A stretch of 64,000 nt of DNA from Candidatus Cohnella colombiensis (GTDB taxonomy: Bacteria > Bacillota > Bacilli > Paenibacillales > Paenibacillaceae): positions 2,852,001-2,916,000 of the forward strand of contig CP119317.1 of the NCBI GenBank assembly GCA_029203125.1, given 5' to 3'. Under the pieces are notes generated by a model. It was not told the origin of the DNA and searched no databases. It worked only from the letters and a program-made list of their open reading frames with translations. Of the stretch, positions 18,430 through 26,951 are shown in pieces (position 1 is the first letter of the stretch; each line of letters begins with the position of its first letter). A program made the position numbers and the translations under genes.

Positions 18430-19644
18430 CTACCAATTCATAAACACTTTAATCTTAGCAATTAGCTTTTCTGCAGCTTTGGATTGAGTTGCTTCAGTAG
18501 GATGCCAGTCCGCAGCATATCCATCGACTGCTGACTGCACGTCAAACTTCATCGTCCCGATTTTGTTATCTCCGGTTTCTTTCGTATAATCGGCAACTGC
18601 TTGTTCAACTAGGGGGAATAGTCTATCTCCCATGATCCCGAGGGTACATAGAATTGTGGCGTTGGCATTGTTACCTCTAATCTGTTTAAGAAATTCAACA
18701 TACTGCCGGGCATATTCCGCTTGTTTGTCAGCATCATCTTTGGTGTAAGAATCATCATTCGATCCAAGATTAATTACAATAAGTTCGGGAATGAACCGAT
18801 TGAAATCCCAGCTTACGGACTGGGCAGCTAATGTACCGTCAAATTTACCATAAGACATACCCACTTTGTCATAGTAGTTGGGTACAAGCTGCGAGTCTGC
18901 TTTATGGTCGTTACTTGTATAGCCCGAAATAATACCAAAACCGCTGTAGGCAACGATGCTATAGTCAGCCTGAAGTGCAAGCGCTGTTTTATAAGCGTAC
19001 GTTTTCGTAACGTCTTCAGTAGCTGTGGAAAAGTGATGGTCCTTATTCTCATCATCCACACCGTAACCAGCAGTAATGGAGTCGCCGATAAATTCTATTT
19101 TATGTACATTTGTCTGGGTTGGGGTGATCCCTTCCTTGGCATCCACGCTTATCTCGTGAATCCCCACGGTCGACATCGCCGCTTCTGATAGTTTAACAAC
19201 CCGTACTGTCACGTTCTGTTCTGTATCGCTATTGAATACGGTGTATGTTTTCCTCGATTCATTTAACAGATCGTCAATTACGCGAGCGCCATTTACATAA
19301 ATACCTATTCTAGCGTGATTACTGGAGCTTGATGCGATCTGATCCCCTTTGAGAGTAATCTCTGCTTTTGTTCCATAGAACGAAAATTCCACGCCACTTC
19401 CAGATAGAGCCAACCATAGCGCATCGTTGTACTCATAAGTCCGCCCTAGTAATTTCACATTGTCGTCTGTGGCTTTGAAAATTTTCATCGTTGGTGCTGT
19501 TTGTGTTGTTGTCGCTGATTGGGCAGTTTGCTTCGCATCTGTTGACACCGTAGATTCCTCCTGAACTCCTTTATTTTTGTCCGTGCATGCTACGAGACCC
19601 GCTAACAATACCAGTGACAGTAATGTAATTTTTGTAGTTCTCAA
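18430..19644 (-). CDS. SGNH/GDSL esterase lipoprotein, CE2-like
   Basis: 404 residues. A lipoprotein signal ends in LVAC with the lipidated Cys at 20, followed by a Ser/Thr-rich linker. An N-terminal beta-sandwich (~55-170) precedes a GDSL hydrolase domain: IEFIGDSITAGYG with nucleophile Ser189, a GSND block near 294-297, and the catalytic Asp379/His381 in DWHP. This two-domain order is that of carbohydrate esterase family 2 deacetylases acting on glycans. It would sit on the outer face of the membrane. The start is TTG at 19644 behind a strong GAGGGGGG site. The polysaccharide substrate is not determined. Confidence 0.8.
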   Translation of the reverse strand: MRTTKITLLSLVLLAGLVACTDKNKGVQEESTVSTDAKQTAQSATTTQTAPTMKIFKATDDNVKLLGRTYEYNDALWLALSGSGVEFSFYGTKAEITLKGDQIASSSSNHARIGIYVNGARVIDDLLNESRKTYTVFNSDTEQNVTVRVVKLSEAAMSTVGIHEISVDAKEGITPTQTNVHKIEFIGDSITAGYGVDDENKDHHFSTATEDVTKTYAYKTALALQADYSIVAYSGFGIISGYTSNDHKADSQLVPNYYDKVGMSYGKFDGTLAAQSVSWDFNRFIPELIVINLGSNDDSYTKDDADKQAEYARQYVEFLKQIRGNNANATILCTLGIMGDRLFPLVEQAVADYTKETGDNKIGTMKFDVQSAVDGYAADWHPTEATQSKAAEKLIAKIKVFMNW

Positions 19645-19784
19645 TCTATTCCCCCCTCAGAGTGATAATTGGACTACAGAAGCAAAATGATGACCTTTAT
19701 TTCTACTCTATCAGATAGTTAATTGATTACAAACCATAGTAGTTATACTAGCTTATACATCGGACTTCATTCTGAAAACGACAA

Positions 19785-19811
19785 AAACGCTGGAGGCATC
19801 CTCCAGCGTTT
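19785..19811 (-). terminator. Rho-independent terminator
   Basis: AAACGCTGGAGG and CCTCCAGCGTTT, 12-bp perfect stem with a 3-base centre, followed on the minus strand by TTTTGTCG. It ends the PadR/membrane protein unit. Confidence 0.85.
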
Positions 19812-19833
19812 CTAGATACATTGGCAACACGCT

Positions 19834-20409
19834 TTAACTTCTTTTCTTCAAAGCAATCATTGCATTGCTGATCAGCCCAGATCCCATTCCGATGACGAAA
19901 CCGATCGTAGCGCCGATTAGCGTATCAATCCACCCGCCAGAGACGAACATCTCTCGCCCCCCGCTTCCGAGAAATCCAACAAGCGCTCCTACTGAAACCC
20001 CAACAAACATAAATCCTGCATAAAACAATCCGATGGCTTCGTTAACGGCAGGGTCGCGGTTTTCATAGTATGCTGCAAATCGCTCCTGTAAATCTGCAGA
20101 CTTAGCGGTTTCACTGCGAAACTTAAGTTCCTCTTTCGCGCGTTCAAACGCTTGCTGTTCGGTAGATCCTTTTGCAATCAAATCGTTCATGTAATCGCTC
20201 ATATACAAAATCATATCGTTTTGCGCATCAAGCGCTGTCTCCGAACGGCTCTTGAACTTTGCAAGCTTCGCTATAATCTTATCTTTGGACTGTCCGGTTT
20301 TTCGCCGCAGCTGTTCCATGTAGGTCATCTCAGCCTCATCCATATAGTGCTGTGATTGCTCCTTTGCGAAACGGTTCAGTTTTTCCTTAATCTCGTGACT
20401 TAAGCTCAT
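19834..20409 (-). CDS. PadR-partner membrane protein, unknown function
   Basis: 191 residues. The first ~120 are charged and helical, and the C-terminal part holds two hydrophobic glycine-rich segments (about 127-147 and 162-185) that should span the membrane. GGAGG precedes the ATG at 20409, which lies inside the 3' end of the PadR gene (23-bp overlap), so translation is coupled. The layout matches the common pairing of a PadR repressor with a small membrane protein it controls. No named family was recognised. Confidence 0.65.
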   Translation of the reverse strand: MSLSHEIKEKLNRFAKEQSQHYMDEAEMTYMEQLRRKTGQSKDKIIAKLAKFKSRSETALDAQNDMILYMSDYMNDLIAKGSTEQQAFERAKEELKFRSETAKSADLQERFAAYYENRDPAVNEAIGLFYAGFMFVGVSVGALVGFLGSGGREMFVSGGWIDTLIGATIGFVIGMGSGLISNAMIALKKRS

Positions 20410-20740
20410 GGTCTTTACCTCCGTTCTTTCTTATAAAGTGAATACGCTCGCTTAGAAAATCCCATCTGACCCAGTATGAAGCTAATTCCTCAAAACCCCG
20501 TTCGTTGAGCGTATAAAACTTTCGGGGGGGCCCCATCTCCGAAGGCTTTTTTGTGATGTGAACCCACTTATTTTTTTCCAACCGCAATAACAACGCATAC
20601 ACTGTCGCTTCCGCAAGCCCTTCAAAACCCATTGCATGCAGCTTCCTTGTAATCTCATAACCATAAACCTCGCCACGGCTGATGATTTCCAACACAATGC
20701 CGTCTAAGACGCCTTTAAGCATTTCACTTAGATTATCCAG
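20387..20740 (-). CDS. PadR family transcriptional regulator, probable CTG start
   Basis: A PadR winged-helix protein of about 117 residues: GVLDGIVLEIISRGEVYGYEITRKL-type core (shortened here: GEVYGYEITRKL), a TVYALLLRLEKNKW wing helix and KPSEMGPPRKFYTLNERG. Start choice is unusual. The open frame reaches 20779 with a TTG that lacks a ribosome site, while GGAAG at 20748-20752 sits 7 bases before a CTG at 20740 giving (M)DNLSEMLKG, the N-terminus I expect for homologs. The ATG at 20722 is the fallback. It is expected to repress its own operon and respond to a small hydrophobic inducer. Confidence 0.75.
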   Translation of the reverse strand: MDNLSEMLKGVLDGIVLEIISRGEVYGYEITRKLHAMGFEGLAEATVYALLLRLEKNKWVHITKKPSEMGPPRKFYTLNERGFEELASYWVRWDFLSERIHFIRKNGGKDHELKSRD

Positions 20741-20798
20741 AATAACACTTCCTTGGTATGCAATCTTTCCGGTAACCAATTATATTGAGTACTGCTAC

Positions 20799-20827
20799 AC
20801 AATAACATGGAGTACCTATGTAGTCAA
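20799..20827 (-). promoter_or_regulatory. Sigma-A promoter of PadR operon
   Basis: TTGACT at 20822-20827, a 17-base spacer and TATTGT at 20799-20804 on the minus strand, about 60 bp before the PadR start. Repeats of GTACTC flank the -10 and may be part of the PadR operator. Confidence 0.5.
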
Positions 20828-20847
20828 TACAATTTTACATGGTCGAA

Positions 20848-21471
20848 TCAATTCAATTTCTTAATCACTTTTTCCACACGCTTTCGTTTTGACTCCTTTT
20901 CAATATCATCGAGTCGTGAGTGAAGCACCTTAATGAATAAGGCTTTGTTATTATCGTTAACGATGGATATTGCATTCTCAGCATACATGGGAAGTTGATT
21001 TGTCGGACAGCTCTCAAGCTGTTCGATGAGCAAGGTGAATGCATGATCAGCATATGGTTTGAAAGAACAAAGTTTTATCAGGATATTTACTCCATGATCT
21101 TTGGTGATTACCGATCCTTTGTTAGCAATATCAATAATTTTATCAAGTGCTGAATACATAGCTTCCGGATTTTCAAGAGTTATCGCATCTAGTGCAGTCA
21201 TAGCTCCCCAAACGAGTCGATTGTTCTTATGTTCGAGCAGTGCCATGAACTCTTTGCTATATTCAGCAATTAGAGACGGCTTGAGCTCTCCAATTTCATA
21301 AAGAACTTTAATGCAATCGCTTTGTATGTTCTTGTTCCTGTTATACAAGTTATCAATAAGTTCCTTCACAGCTTCCCGATCCTCTCGGTCGGCAATATAT
21401 TTTGCCAGCTCCTGATTTGGACCCTCATCTTTGCGGTTTAGAGAAGTTGCTAATTTATCGATTATGGTCAT
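20848..21471 (-). CDS. HEAT/ARM-like helical repeat protein
   Basis: 207 residues, almost wholly alpha-helical with repeated pairs of helices (for example DREAVKELIDNLYNRNKNIQ, then a SDCIKVLYEIG unit), which suggests HEAT/armadillo-type scaffolding. There is no signal peptide or membrane segment, so it is cytosolic. AAGGAG precedes the ATG. It is followed closely by the PadR promoter, whose -35 lies about 20 bp inside its end. Such proteins bind other proteins or nucleic acid; no specific role can be given. Confidence 0.55.
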   Translation of the reverse strand: MTIIDKLATSLNRKDEGPNQELAKYIADREDREAVKELIDNLYNRNKNIQSDCIKVLYEIGELKPSLIAEYSKEFMALLEHKNNRLVWGAMTALDAITLENPEAMYSALDKIIDIANKGSVITKDHGVNILIKLCSFKPYADHAFTLLIEQLESCPTNQLPMYAENAISIVNDNNKALFIKVLHSRLDDIEKESKRKRVEKVIKKLN

Positions 21472-21523
21472 CTGTTATTCTCCTTCAAAGTTTAATCGAT
21501 TATAGAAGTTCAACGCTGTACAC

Positions 21524-23131
21524 TCAGCCTTGAATATCCCGCCGACGATAGCCGACGAATCCCGCGACCGTGATCGCAATCGCAATAGTGGTCAGGGCGA
21601 TAGATTTCACCCAGTCCATCTGTTCAATCGGATACTGTGAAATATAACCAAACGGAGTCAGCTTACTCATCCAATCTGGAAATTGAAATAACTTACCTAA
21701 ATAAACGACCAAGAAGCTATAGCCCATATATAACCAAAGCAAGCTAGTTAATCTCGGCGCTATACCGACTAACAACACAGCCAACCCGATCATGATCCAT
21801 ATCGCCGGCAAATAAACGATAGCTGCTTGGTAGAAAACCCCTAGCGTGATTCCGCTGCTGTCCATAGCAGCCACTCCGGCAACGCCCATACCGAGACCAG
21901 CAAGCGACAGCATGACGAGACCAACAGCGATACTTACGATAAAATAGCTTCCCATTAGGCGCATGCGGGATACCGCGCGACCTAATAAATGCTCCGTACG
22001 ATTCTTTTTCTCTTCTCCTTTAAGCCTGAACATGACCATTAGCACGGGGATCGTACAAATCATCGCTAGCACTGACATGATCATCGCAATAAATAATTCC
22101 GTTAACGAAAACCCGGCAACCGGTGTTATGAGATCTTTTAGCGCGCCATTTTGAGCCAAGAAGGAATCAGTATCACCGAGCACTGACCCATAAGCTGCAC
22201 CTAAAACGAACATACCGATAGCCCAAGCTATGATGCCCATGCGTTGCAGTCTTAGAGAAAGGCCAAGTGGGCTTTGTAGAAAGCTTGATGCCTTTTTCTT
22301 ACCTGGCTTTGAGGGTATAAATCCAGCTTCTAAATCGCGGATGGCATTCAAGTAGAATGCCAATATCGTTAAGAGCAATGCCACACCCACTGTTAATACA
22401 ATCGGCCACCAATTGTTGTGGACATAAGCTTTCGCACTCAGAACCCAACCAAACGGCGAAAACCAAGAGAGAGTATCCATGCTAACATCGCCAATGGCAC
22501 GTACAAGATATGCGATGCCTAATATGGCAAAAGAAAACCCAATCGTACCTCTTGGACTCTCCGATAGTTGTGCGAATAAAGCGGTGAGTGCTGCAAAGAA
22601 AATCCCAATTGCTCCTATAGCAGCCCCATATAACAATGAACCTTCCAAACCCATGCTCTCAATACCTAAAGCATTCAGCCCAAAACCGATAATCAACGCT
22701 AACGATGCATTCGTTCCAAACGAAATCGCAAAAGTCGCACCGAGATTAGATAGCCGTCCAACTGGCAATGAGCGGACCATCTCGATCCGCCCCTCTTCTT
22801 CATCGGCTCGTGTATGACGGGTGACGAGTAAGATGCTCATAATCCCAACGACAATCGACGTCATAAGTAAAAGTTGATGCGCCATCATCGCCCCGAACGT
22901 ATAGTTATCCAGACCGTATCCGATTCCAACCATCGCTGTCATAGCTGGGTTCTTCATCGATTCCGCTATCGCTTGCCGAGCTTGTTCTGATCCATACAAT
23001 GTAGTGAATGAAATAGCGACTAAGCATGTAAAAGCCACTAACGCAATAATCCAAACAGGAATACGAAGTCGATCCCGCCGTAGGATGAACCGCGAGAGTA
23101 ACCCCGTATTATGAAAGATTTGCTTCGACAT
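21524..23131 (-). CDS. ABC-2 type permease (antibiotic exporter-like)
   Basis: 535 residues with about 12 hydrophobic segments in two similar halves, as in the large ABC-2 permeases annotated as polyketide antibiotic exporters. It begins inside the stop codon of the ATPase gene with AGGAGG in front, so TetR, ATPase and permease form one coupled operon. A 57-bp piece of this gene (21704-21760), coding for APRLTSLLWLYMGYSFLV, is duplicated near 36337. Transport direction and substrate are inferred only. Confidence 0.8.
   Translation of the reverse strand: MSKQIFHNTGLLSRFILRRDRLRIPVWIIALVAFTCLVAISFTTLYGSEQARQAIAESMKNPAMTAMVGIGYGLDNYTFGAMMAHQLLLMTSIVVGIMSILLVTRHTRADEEEGRIEMVRSLPVGRLSNLGATFAISFGTNASLALIIGFGLNALGIESMGLEGSLLYGAAIGAIGIFFAALTALFAQLSESPRGTIGFSFAILGIAYLVRAIGDVSMDTLSWFSPFGWVLSAKAYVHNNWWPIVLTVGVALLLTILAFYLNAIRDLEAGFIPSKPGKKKASSFLQSPLGLSLRLQRMGIIAWAIGMFVLGAAYGSVLGDTDSFLAQNGALKDLITPVAGFSLTELFIAMIMSVLAMICTIPVLMVMFRLKGEEKKNRTEHLLGRAVSRMRLMGSYFIVSIAVGLVMLSLAGLGMGVAGVAAMDSSGITLGVFYQAAIVYLPAIWIMIGLAVLLVGIAPRLTSLLWLYMGYSFLVVYLGKLFQFPDWMSKLTPFGYISQYPIEQMDWVKSIALTTIAIAITVAGFVGYRRRDIQG
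21704..21760. repeat. 57-bp repeat, copy 1 (inside ABC permease gene)
   Basis: Matches 36337-36393 in the same orientation over 57 bases with one mismatch. Here it is an integral part of the permease coding sequence, so this is the likely source copy. Confidence 0.9.
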
Positions 23132-24051
23132 CAGGATGCACCTCCTGCTCCTATTTGCGAAGTGGCTTGCCCTGTCCCATTGTAATGACGCATGAATAAA
23201 TCTTCTAACGTAGGTGGTGCGCTTTGCAATTTCACGATGCCAAATTGACTGACAAATTTCATTACATCGTCCAGTTGTTCAGAATCAACATCGAAGGACA
23301 ATGCTTGCTCCTTCGCTTTAATGTTGTGAACACCGTTGATTTCGTTTAAAGCAATCATGGGTTGTTTGGTTTCTACAATTAATTGGGTTCTAGTAAGATG
23401 GCGTAATTCATTTAAAGACCCTGTTTCTATGATTTTACCTTGGCGAATAATGCTGACTTTGTCACACAGCTTTTCAATTTCTGATAGAATATGACTGGAC
23501 AGCAATACACTCTTGCCTTCTCTTTTTGCTTCCATCACGCATTCCTGGAACACCATTTCCATCAGCGGATCAAGACCCGACGTTGGTTCATCCAATATAT
23601 ATAGATCTGCCTCTGAGGAGAAAGCAGCTATTAATGCTACTTTTTGTCGATTCCCTTTTGAATAGGTGCCGCATTTCTTTGATGGATCCAAATCGAATTG
23701 TTGGATCAACTGTTCGCGCTTGCTCGAATGGTTAGTCCCACGCAATTTCACGAATAGATCAATGACTTCCCCACCGGTTAAGTTCGGCCATAAGTTCACA
23801 TCGCCTGGTACATACGCAACTCGCTTATGAATATCAACGGCATTCGTCCAAGCATCTTGACCGAAAATCTTCACCTCACCTGACGTTGCCTTTAGAATAC
23901 CCAGCAGCACGCGGATCGTCGTTGATTTCCCAGCTCCGTTAGGCCCGATGAAACCATAAATCTCACCCTTGCCCACCTCCATGTTAACACCATCTAAAGC
24001 TGTAAAATTCCCAAACTTCTTCGTTAATTGGTTTGTTCTTAATACAGTCAC
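23131..24051 (-). CDS. ABC transporter ATP-binding protein
   Basis: 306 residues, single ABC ATPase domain: Walker A GPNGAGKST, signature YSKGNRQKV, Walker B LYILDEPTSGLDPL and switch His in LLSSH. The C-terminal ~90 residues are the extension usual in DrrA-type exporters. The start is set to the GTG at 24051, which has GAGGAGG 9 bases upstream; the ATG at 24069 overlaps that site and the stop of the TetR gene. It energises the permease encoded next. Confidence 0.88.
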   Translation of the reverse strand: MTVLRTNQLTKKFGNFTALDGVNMEVGKGEIYGFIGPNGAGKSTTIRVLLGILKATSGEVKIFGQDAWTNAVDIHKRVAYVPGDVNLWPNLTGGEVIDLFVKLRGTNHSSKREQLIQQFDLDPSKKCGTYSKGNRQKVALIAAFSSEADLYILDEPTSGLDPLMEMVFQECVMEAKREGKSVLLSSHILSEIEKLCDKVSIIRQGKIIETGSLNELRHLTRTQLIVETKQPMIALNEINGVHNIKAKEQALSFDVDSEQLDDVMKFVSQFGIVKLQSAPPTLEDLFMRHYNGTGQATSQIGAGGAS

Positions 24052-24065
24052 GTCTCTCAACCTCC

Positions 24066-24689
24066 TCATTTATAAAAACAAGTACGCATCACATCGAGGT
24101 AGTCAAAAAATTGTGCGAAGTAAGGTTCGAAATCTATGGAACGCATATCTTGATCCCTTAAACGATTTTTGAGTTCTTCCTCATACCCAGCGAAGGTCCA
24201 GCGAATGAGGTGATAAGCTTTCTTAGCATCAATATCTTCTCTAAACAACGATTCGTCTAAATTACCATACATTTTCTCGTATCCAATGCCCTTCATTGCC
24301 TCCATCCGAGCTTGGAGTTCATCGTCCATCTCCTCGAAACCATTAAGTACAATCGTCGATATAAAATTCATAGCGTCTGGGTACTTCTTCAAAAATTCTG
24401 ATTTAACAAGAGCTATTTTTTTCAGTCTTTCAAATAAATCTCGCTCATTCGCATCTATTAAGCTGAAATACTTATGTTCCGTTATGTCCAGACAATATTT
24501 GATTAAGTACAAATACAGATCTTTTTTACTATTGAAATAATAAAACAGCATTCCTTTGCCAATACCTGCATCTTTGACAATTTGATTGGTTGAGGCTTGT
24601 TCAAAGCCTTTGTCCGTAAATTCTTTTAATGCTGCGTTGATGATCCGTTGTTGTTTACTAGTCGCAAGGCTTTCAAATGGCTTTGACAT
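24066..24689 (-). CDS. TetR family regulator of the ABC operon
   Basis: 207 residues with an N-terminal TetR helix-turn-helix (IINAALKEFTDKGFEQASTN, then QIVKDAGIGKGMLFYYFNSK) and a helical ligand domain. GAAAGGAG lies 8 bases before the ATG at 24689; a longer frame from 24713 has no site. It is the first gene of the TetR-ATPase-permease operon. Two matching palindromes in the promoter region just upstream (24736 and 24770) are its likely operators, implying autoregulation relieved by the pump substrate. Confidence 0.85.
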   Translation of the reverse strand: MSKPFESLATSKQQRIINAALKEFTDKGFEQASTNQIVKDAGIGKGMLFYYFNSKKDLYLYLIKYCLDITEHKYFSLIDANERDLFERLKKIALVKSEFLKKYPDAMNFISTIVLNGFEEMDDELQARMEAMKGIGYEKMYGNLDESLFREDIDAKKAYHLIRWTFAGYEEELKNRLRDQDMRSIDFEPYFAQFFDYLDVMRTCFYK

Positions 24690-24735
24690 CCAAACCGCTC
24701 CTTTCGTCATCATTGTATTCCTTTCAAACGAACGA

Positions 24736-24752
24736 TAGACCAGTGTGGTCGA
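24736..24752. promoter_or_regulatory. TetR operator copy 1
   Basis: TAGACCAGTGTGGTCGA, an inverted repeat of GACCA/TGGTC around AGTG-type centre, 47 bp upstream of the TetR start. Confidence 0.65.
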
Positions 24753-24769
24753 CTATAATATATCACAAG

Positions 24770-24786
24770 TAGACCAGAGTGGTCTA
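24770..24786. promoter_or_regulatory. TetR operator copy 2
   Basis: TAGACCAGAGTGGTCTA, a near-perfect inverted repeat with the same half-sites as the copy at 24736, 34 bp away centre to centre (about three helical turns). It lies between the divergent TetR and ABC-GntR operons. Confidence 0.7.
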
Positions 24787-24822
24787 TTCATAAATTTTCG
24801 AAGATAAACTATCGAACACCTA

Positions 24823-24852
24823 TTGACATAAGAACGACCTCGATGATATATT
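24823..24852 (+). promoter_or_regulatory. Sigma-A promoter of ABC-GntR operon
   Basis: TTGACA at 24823-24828, an 18-base spacer and TATATT at 24847-24852. Confidence 0.65.
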
Positions 24853-24864
24853 GTGCATGCACAA
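24851..24864 (+). promoter_or_regulatory. Palindromic operator at the transcription start, likely GntR/YtrA site
   Basis: TTGTGCATGCACAA, a perfect 14-bp palindrome overlapping the end of the -10 and the start of transcription. The third gene of the operon is a GntR/YtrA-type repressor, so autorepression is the simple reading. Confidence 0.6.
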
Positions 24865-24894
24865 CATACACAGTTTCGAAATGGAGGAGACAAT

Positions 24895-25749
24895 ATGCTG
24901 GCATTAGATATCAGAAATTTAAATAAAAAATATGAACATTTTCTTTTACAAAACGTATCTTTTCAACTGGAACAGGGTTATATCATGGGATTTATCGGAG
25001 CTAACGGTGCGGGAAAAACAACCACCATCAAATCCATTTTGAATTTGGTACGTAAGGATAGCGGCGAGATTCATATATTGGGTAAGAACATGGCCGAGCA
25101 TGAAGTTGAATTGAAACAAGAGATTGGCTCTGCATTTGGCGACATCAACTTCTATACGCGCAGTAAAATCAAAACGTTAACGAATGTGATCAAAAGATTC
25201 TATTCGAATTGGGAAGATGAAACCTATTACAAGTATTTGAAAAAATTCAACTTGATTGAAGACAAAAAAATAGCTGAATTGTCAGCTGGCATGAAAGTAA
25301 AATATAGCTTGGCCATTGCCTTATCACACGGTGCAAAGCTTCTTATTCTGGATGAACCAACAAGTGGACTTGATCCAGTTGCCAGAGATAATCTGTTGGA
25401 TATTTTTCAGGAGCTTGTGCAAGATGGCGAGATCAGCATCCTGTTTTCAACTCATATTACATCCGACTTGGAAAAAATCGCAGATTATATTACCTATATC
25501 CATAACGGACAAATTATCAACAGTGCAGAGAAGGAACAATTTATCGATACGTATCGCCTGTTGAATGGTAAGAAAGAGCAATTGGATCTGGTCAAAAACC
25601 AACTAATCGCATACAAAACAAATTCTTTTGGCTTTACAGGCTTGATCCTTACAAAAGACTTTGATCCATCATCAGATATTAAATCATCCGTACCGAATCT
25701 TGAGGAGATTATGATCTACTGCTCGAAAAAGGAGGATATGTATGTATAA
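24895..25749 (+). CDS. ABC transporter ATP-binding protein (YtrB/BcrA-like)
   Basis: 284 residues, one ABC ATPase domain: Walker A GANGAGKTT, signature LSAGMKVKY (variant of LSGGQ), Walker B LLILDEPTSGLDPV and switch His in FSTH. The ATG at 24895 has GGAGGAG six bases upstream; the in-frame ATG at 24853 lies in the promoter. It is the first gene of a three-gene operon with an ABC-2 permease and a GntR repressor, an arrangement known from cell-envelope stress and bacitracin-type exporters. Confidence 0.88.
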   Translation: MLALDIRNLNKKYEHFLLQNVSFQLEQGYIMGFIGANGAGKTTTIKSILNLVRKDSGEIHILGKNMAEHEVELKQEIGSAFGDINFYTRSKIKTLTNVIKRFYSNWEDETYYKYLKKFNLIEDKKIAELSAGMKVKYSLAIALSHGAKLLILDEPTSGLDPVARDNLLDIFQELVQDGEISILFSTHITSDLEKIADYITYIHNGQIINSAEKEQFIDTYRLLNGKKEQLDLVKNQLIAYKTNSFGFTGLILTKDFDPSSDIKSSVPNLEEIMIYCSKKEDMYV

Positions 25750-26395
25750 CTTATTAATGAAAGAATTAAAGTTAGGCGTAAATCCTTTCTTTTATATCAT
25801 GCCATTTTTGACAGGTGCCTTAATGCTAATTCCCGCATGGTTATATTTCTTTGTCATCCTTTACTTTTGTTTTCTTACGATACCGAACATGTTTGCAGTC
25901 TATAAAACTCAGAACGATTTAATATTTTCAAGTATGCTACCTGTAACCAAAAAAGACATTGTAAAAGCAAGGGTGTCCGTTATTGTAATCCTAGAGGTAT
26001 TGCATATTGTTGTTGCCATGATTTATGGTGTGATAACGCTACGTTTGTATCCAAATCTGAAGTACATTTTCTTCCCACCCTCCTTTGGTTTCTGGGGACT
26101 CTGTTTCGTCATGCTGGCGATTTTCAACATCATTTTTATTACCATGTATTACAAGACGGCATATAAATACGGAGCGGCAAACATTGTAGCCATTGCAGCA
26201 GCTATGCTGTTTGTGGGAGGCGCAGAATGGCTCGGCATAAAAAATTCTTTCGTATATGATCTTTTCAAAGGAACTGGTGCTGACAATTTGGCCATTCAAC
26301 TATCCATCCTGATCATGGGCATCGTGATATTTGCGATATTTACGATAATCGCTTATTATATTGCCAACAAACGGTTTGAGAAAGTGGATATATAA
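25742..26395 (+). CDS. ABC-2 type permease
   Basis: 217 residues with six hydrophobic segments and a cytosolic LPVTKKDIVKAR loop typical of small ABC-2 permeases (ABC2_membrane_5 type) that pair with BcrA/YtrB ATPases. AAGGAGG precedes the ATG, which overlaps the end of the ATPase gene by 8 bp; its stop overlaps the next start (TAATG). Substrate unknown; related systems export peptide antibiotics. Confidence 0.8.
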   Translation: MYNLLMKELKLGVNPFFYIMPFLTGALMLIPAWLYFFVILYFCFLTIPNMFAVYKTQNDLIFSSMLPVTKKDIVKARVSVIVILEVLHIVVAMIYGVITLRLYPNLKYIFFPPSFGFWGLCFVMLAIFNIIFITMYYKTAYKYGAANIVAIAAAMLFVGGAEWLGIKNSFVYDLFKGTGADNLAIQLSILIMGIVIFAIFTIIAYYIANKRFEKVDI

Positions 26396-26760
26396 TGAAC
26401 ATAGCGATTTCGAACACATCTGATAAACCCATATATCAGCAGCTTTTTGAACAAATCAGCGTACAAATTCTCAATGGCGAACTTGAGATTGGGTATAGTC
26501 TTCCACCTATACGACAAGCGGCTACGGAGCTAAGTGTTAGTATCATCACCGTCAAGAAAGCGTGGGAAGAGCTCGAACGACATGGCTTGATTTACACCGT
26601 AACTGGCAAAGGATGTTTTGTAGCTGATCTCTCACCCGATGAAATGCTTCAAAAACGCAATCAAATGATCCTGAAGCAGATGGCTATTGATATTACCTAT
26701 TACAAATCCTTTGGCCTCACTATAGATGAAGTATATAAGCTTTTGAAGGAAATTTATTGA
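26395..26760 (+). CDS. GntR family regulator, YtrA type
   Basis: 121 residues: an N-terminal GntR winged helix (PIYQQLFEQISVQILNGELE, LPPIRQAATELSVSIITVKK, TVTGKGCFVA) and only a short C-terminal dimerisation helix pair, which defines the YtrA subfamily. YtrA-type regulators control adjacent ABC operons. Being the last gene of the operon, it probably acts on the palindrome at 24851. Confidence 0.88.
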   Translation: MNIAISNTSDKPIYQQLFEQISVQILNGELEIGYSLPPIRQAATELSVSIITVKKAWEELERHGLIYTVTGKGCFVADLSPDEMLQKRNQMILKQMAIDITYYKSFGLTIDEVYKLLKEIY

Positions 26761-26868
26761 ACATGTAGATTCGGTACGACTATTTCAATGAGCGCATTGA
26801 ATATATAAAAACTTGTTGAACCCGACTATATATGATACAGTAAATTCAATTTTACAGTGTGAAGCACA

Positions 26869-26918
26869 TACCGCATTGATACGATGCTCCTATGCATATC
26901 GTACCAATGCGGTTTTTT
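26869..26918 (+). terminator. Rho-independent terminator of ABC-GntR operon
   Basis: ACCGCATTG with ATACGAT pairs with ATCGTAC and CAATGCGGT (one mismatch), a long stem, followed by TTTTTT. It lies 110 bp after the GntR stop. Confidence 0.85.
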
Positions 26919-26951
26919 CGTGTTTATTAGGAGATGAAGGAAGGTAGGAAA

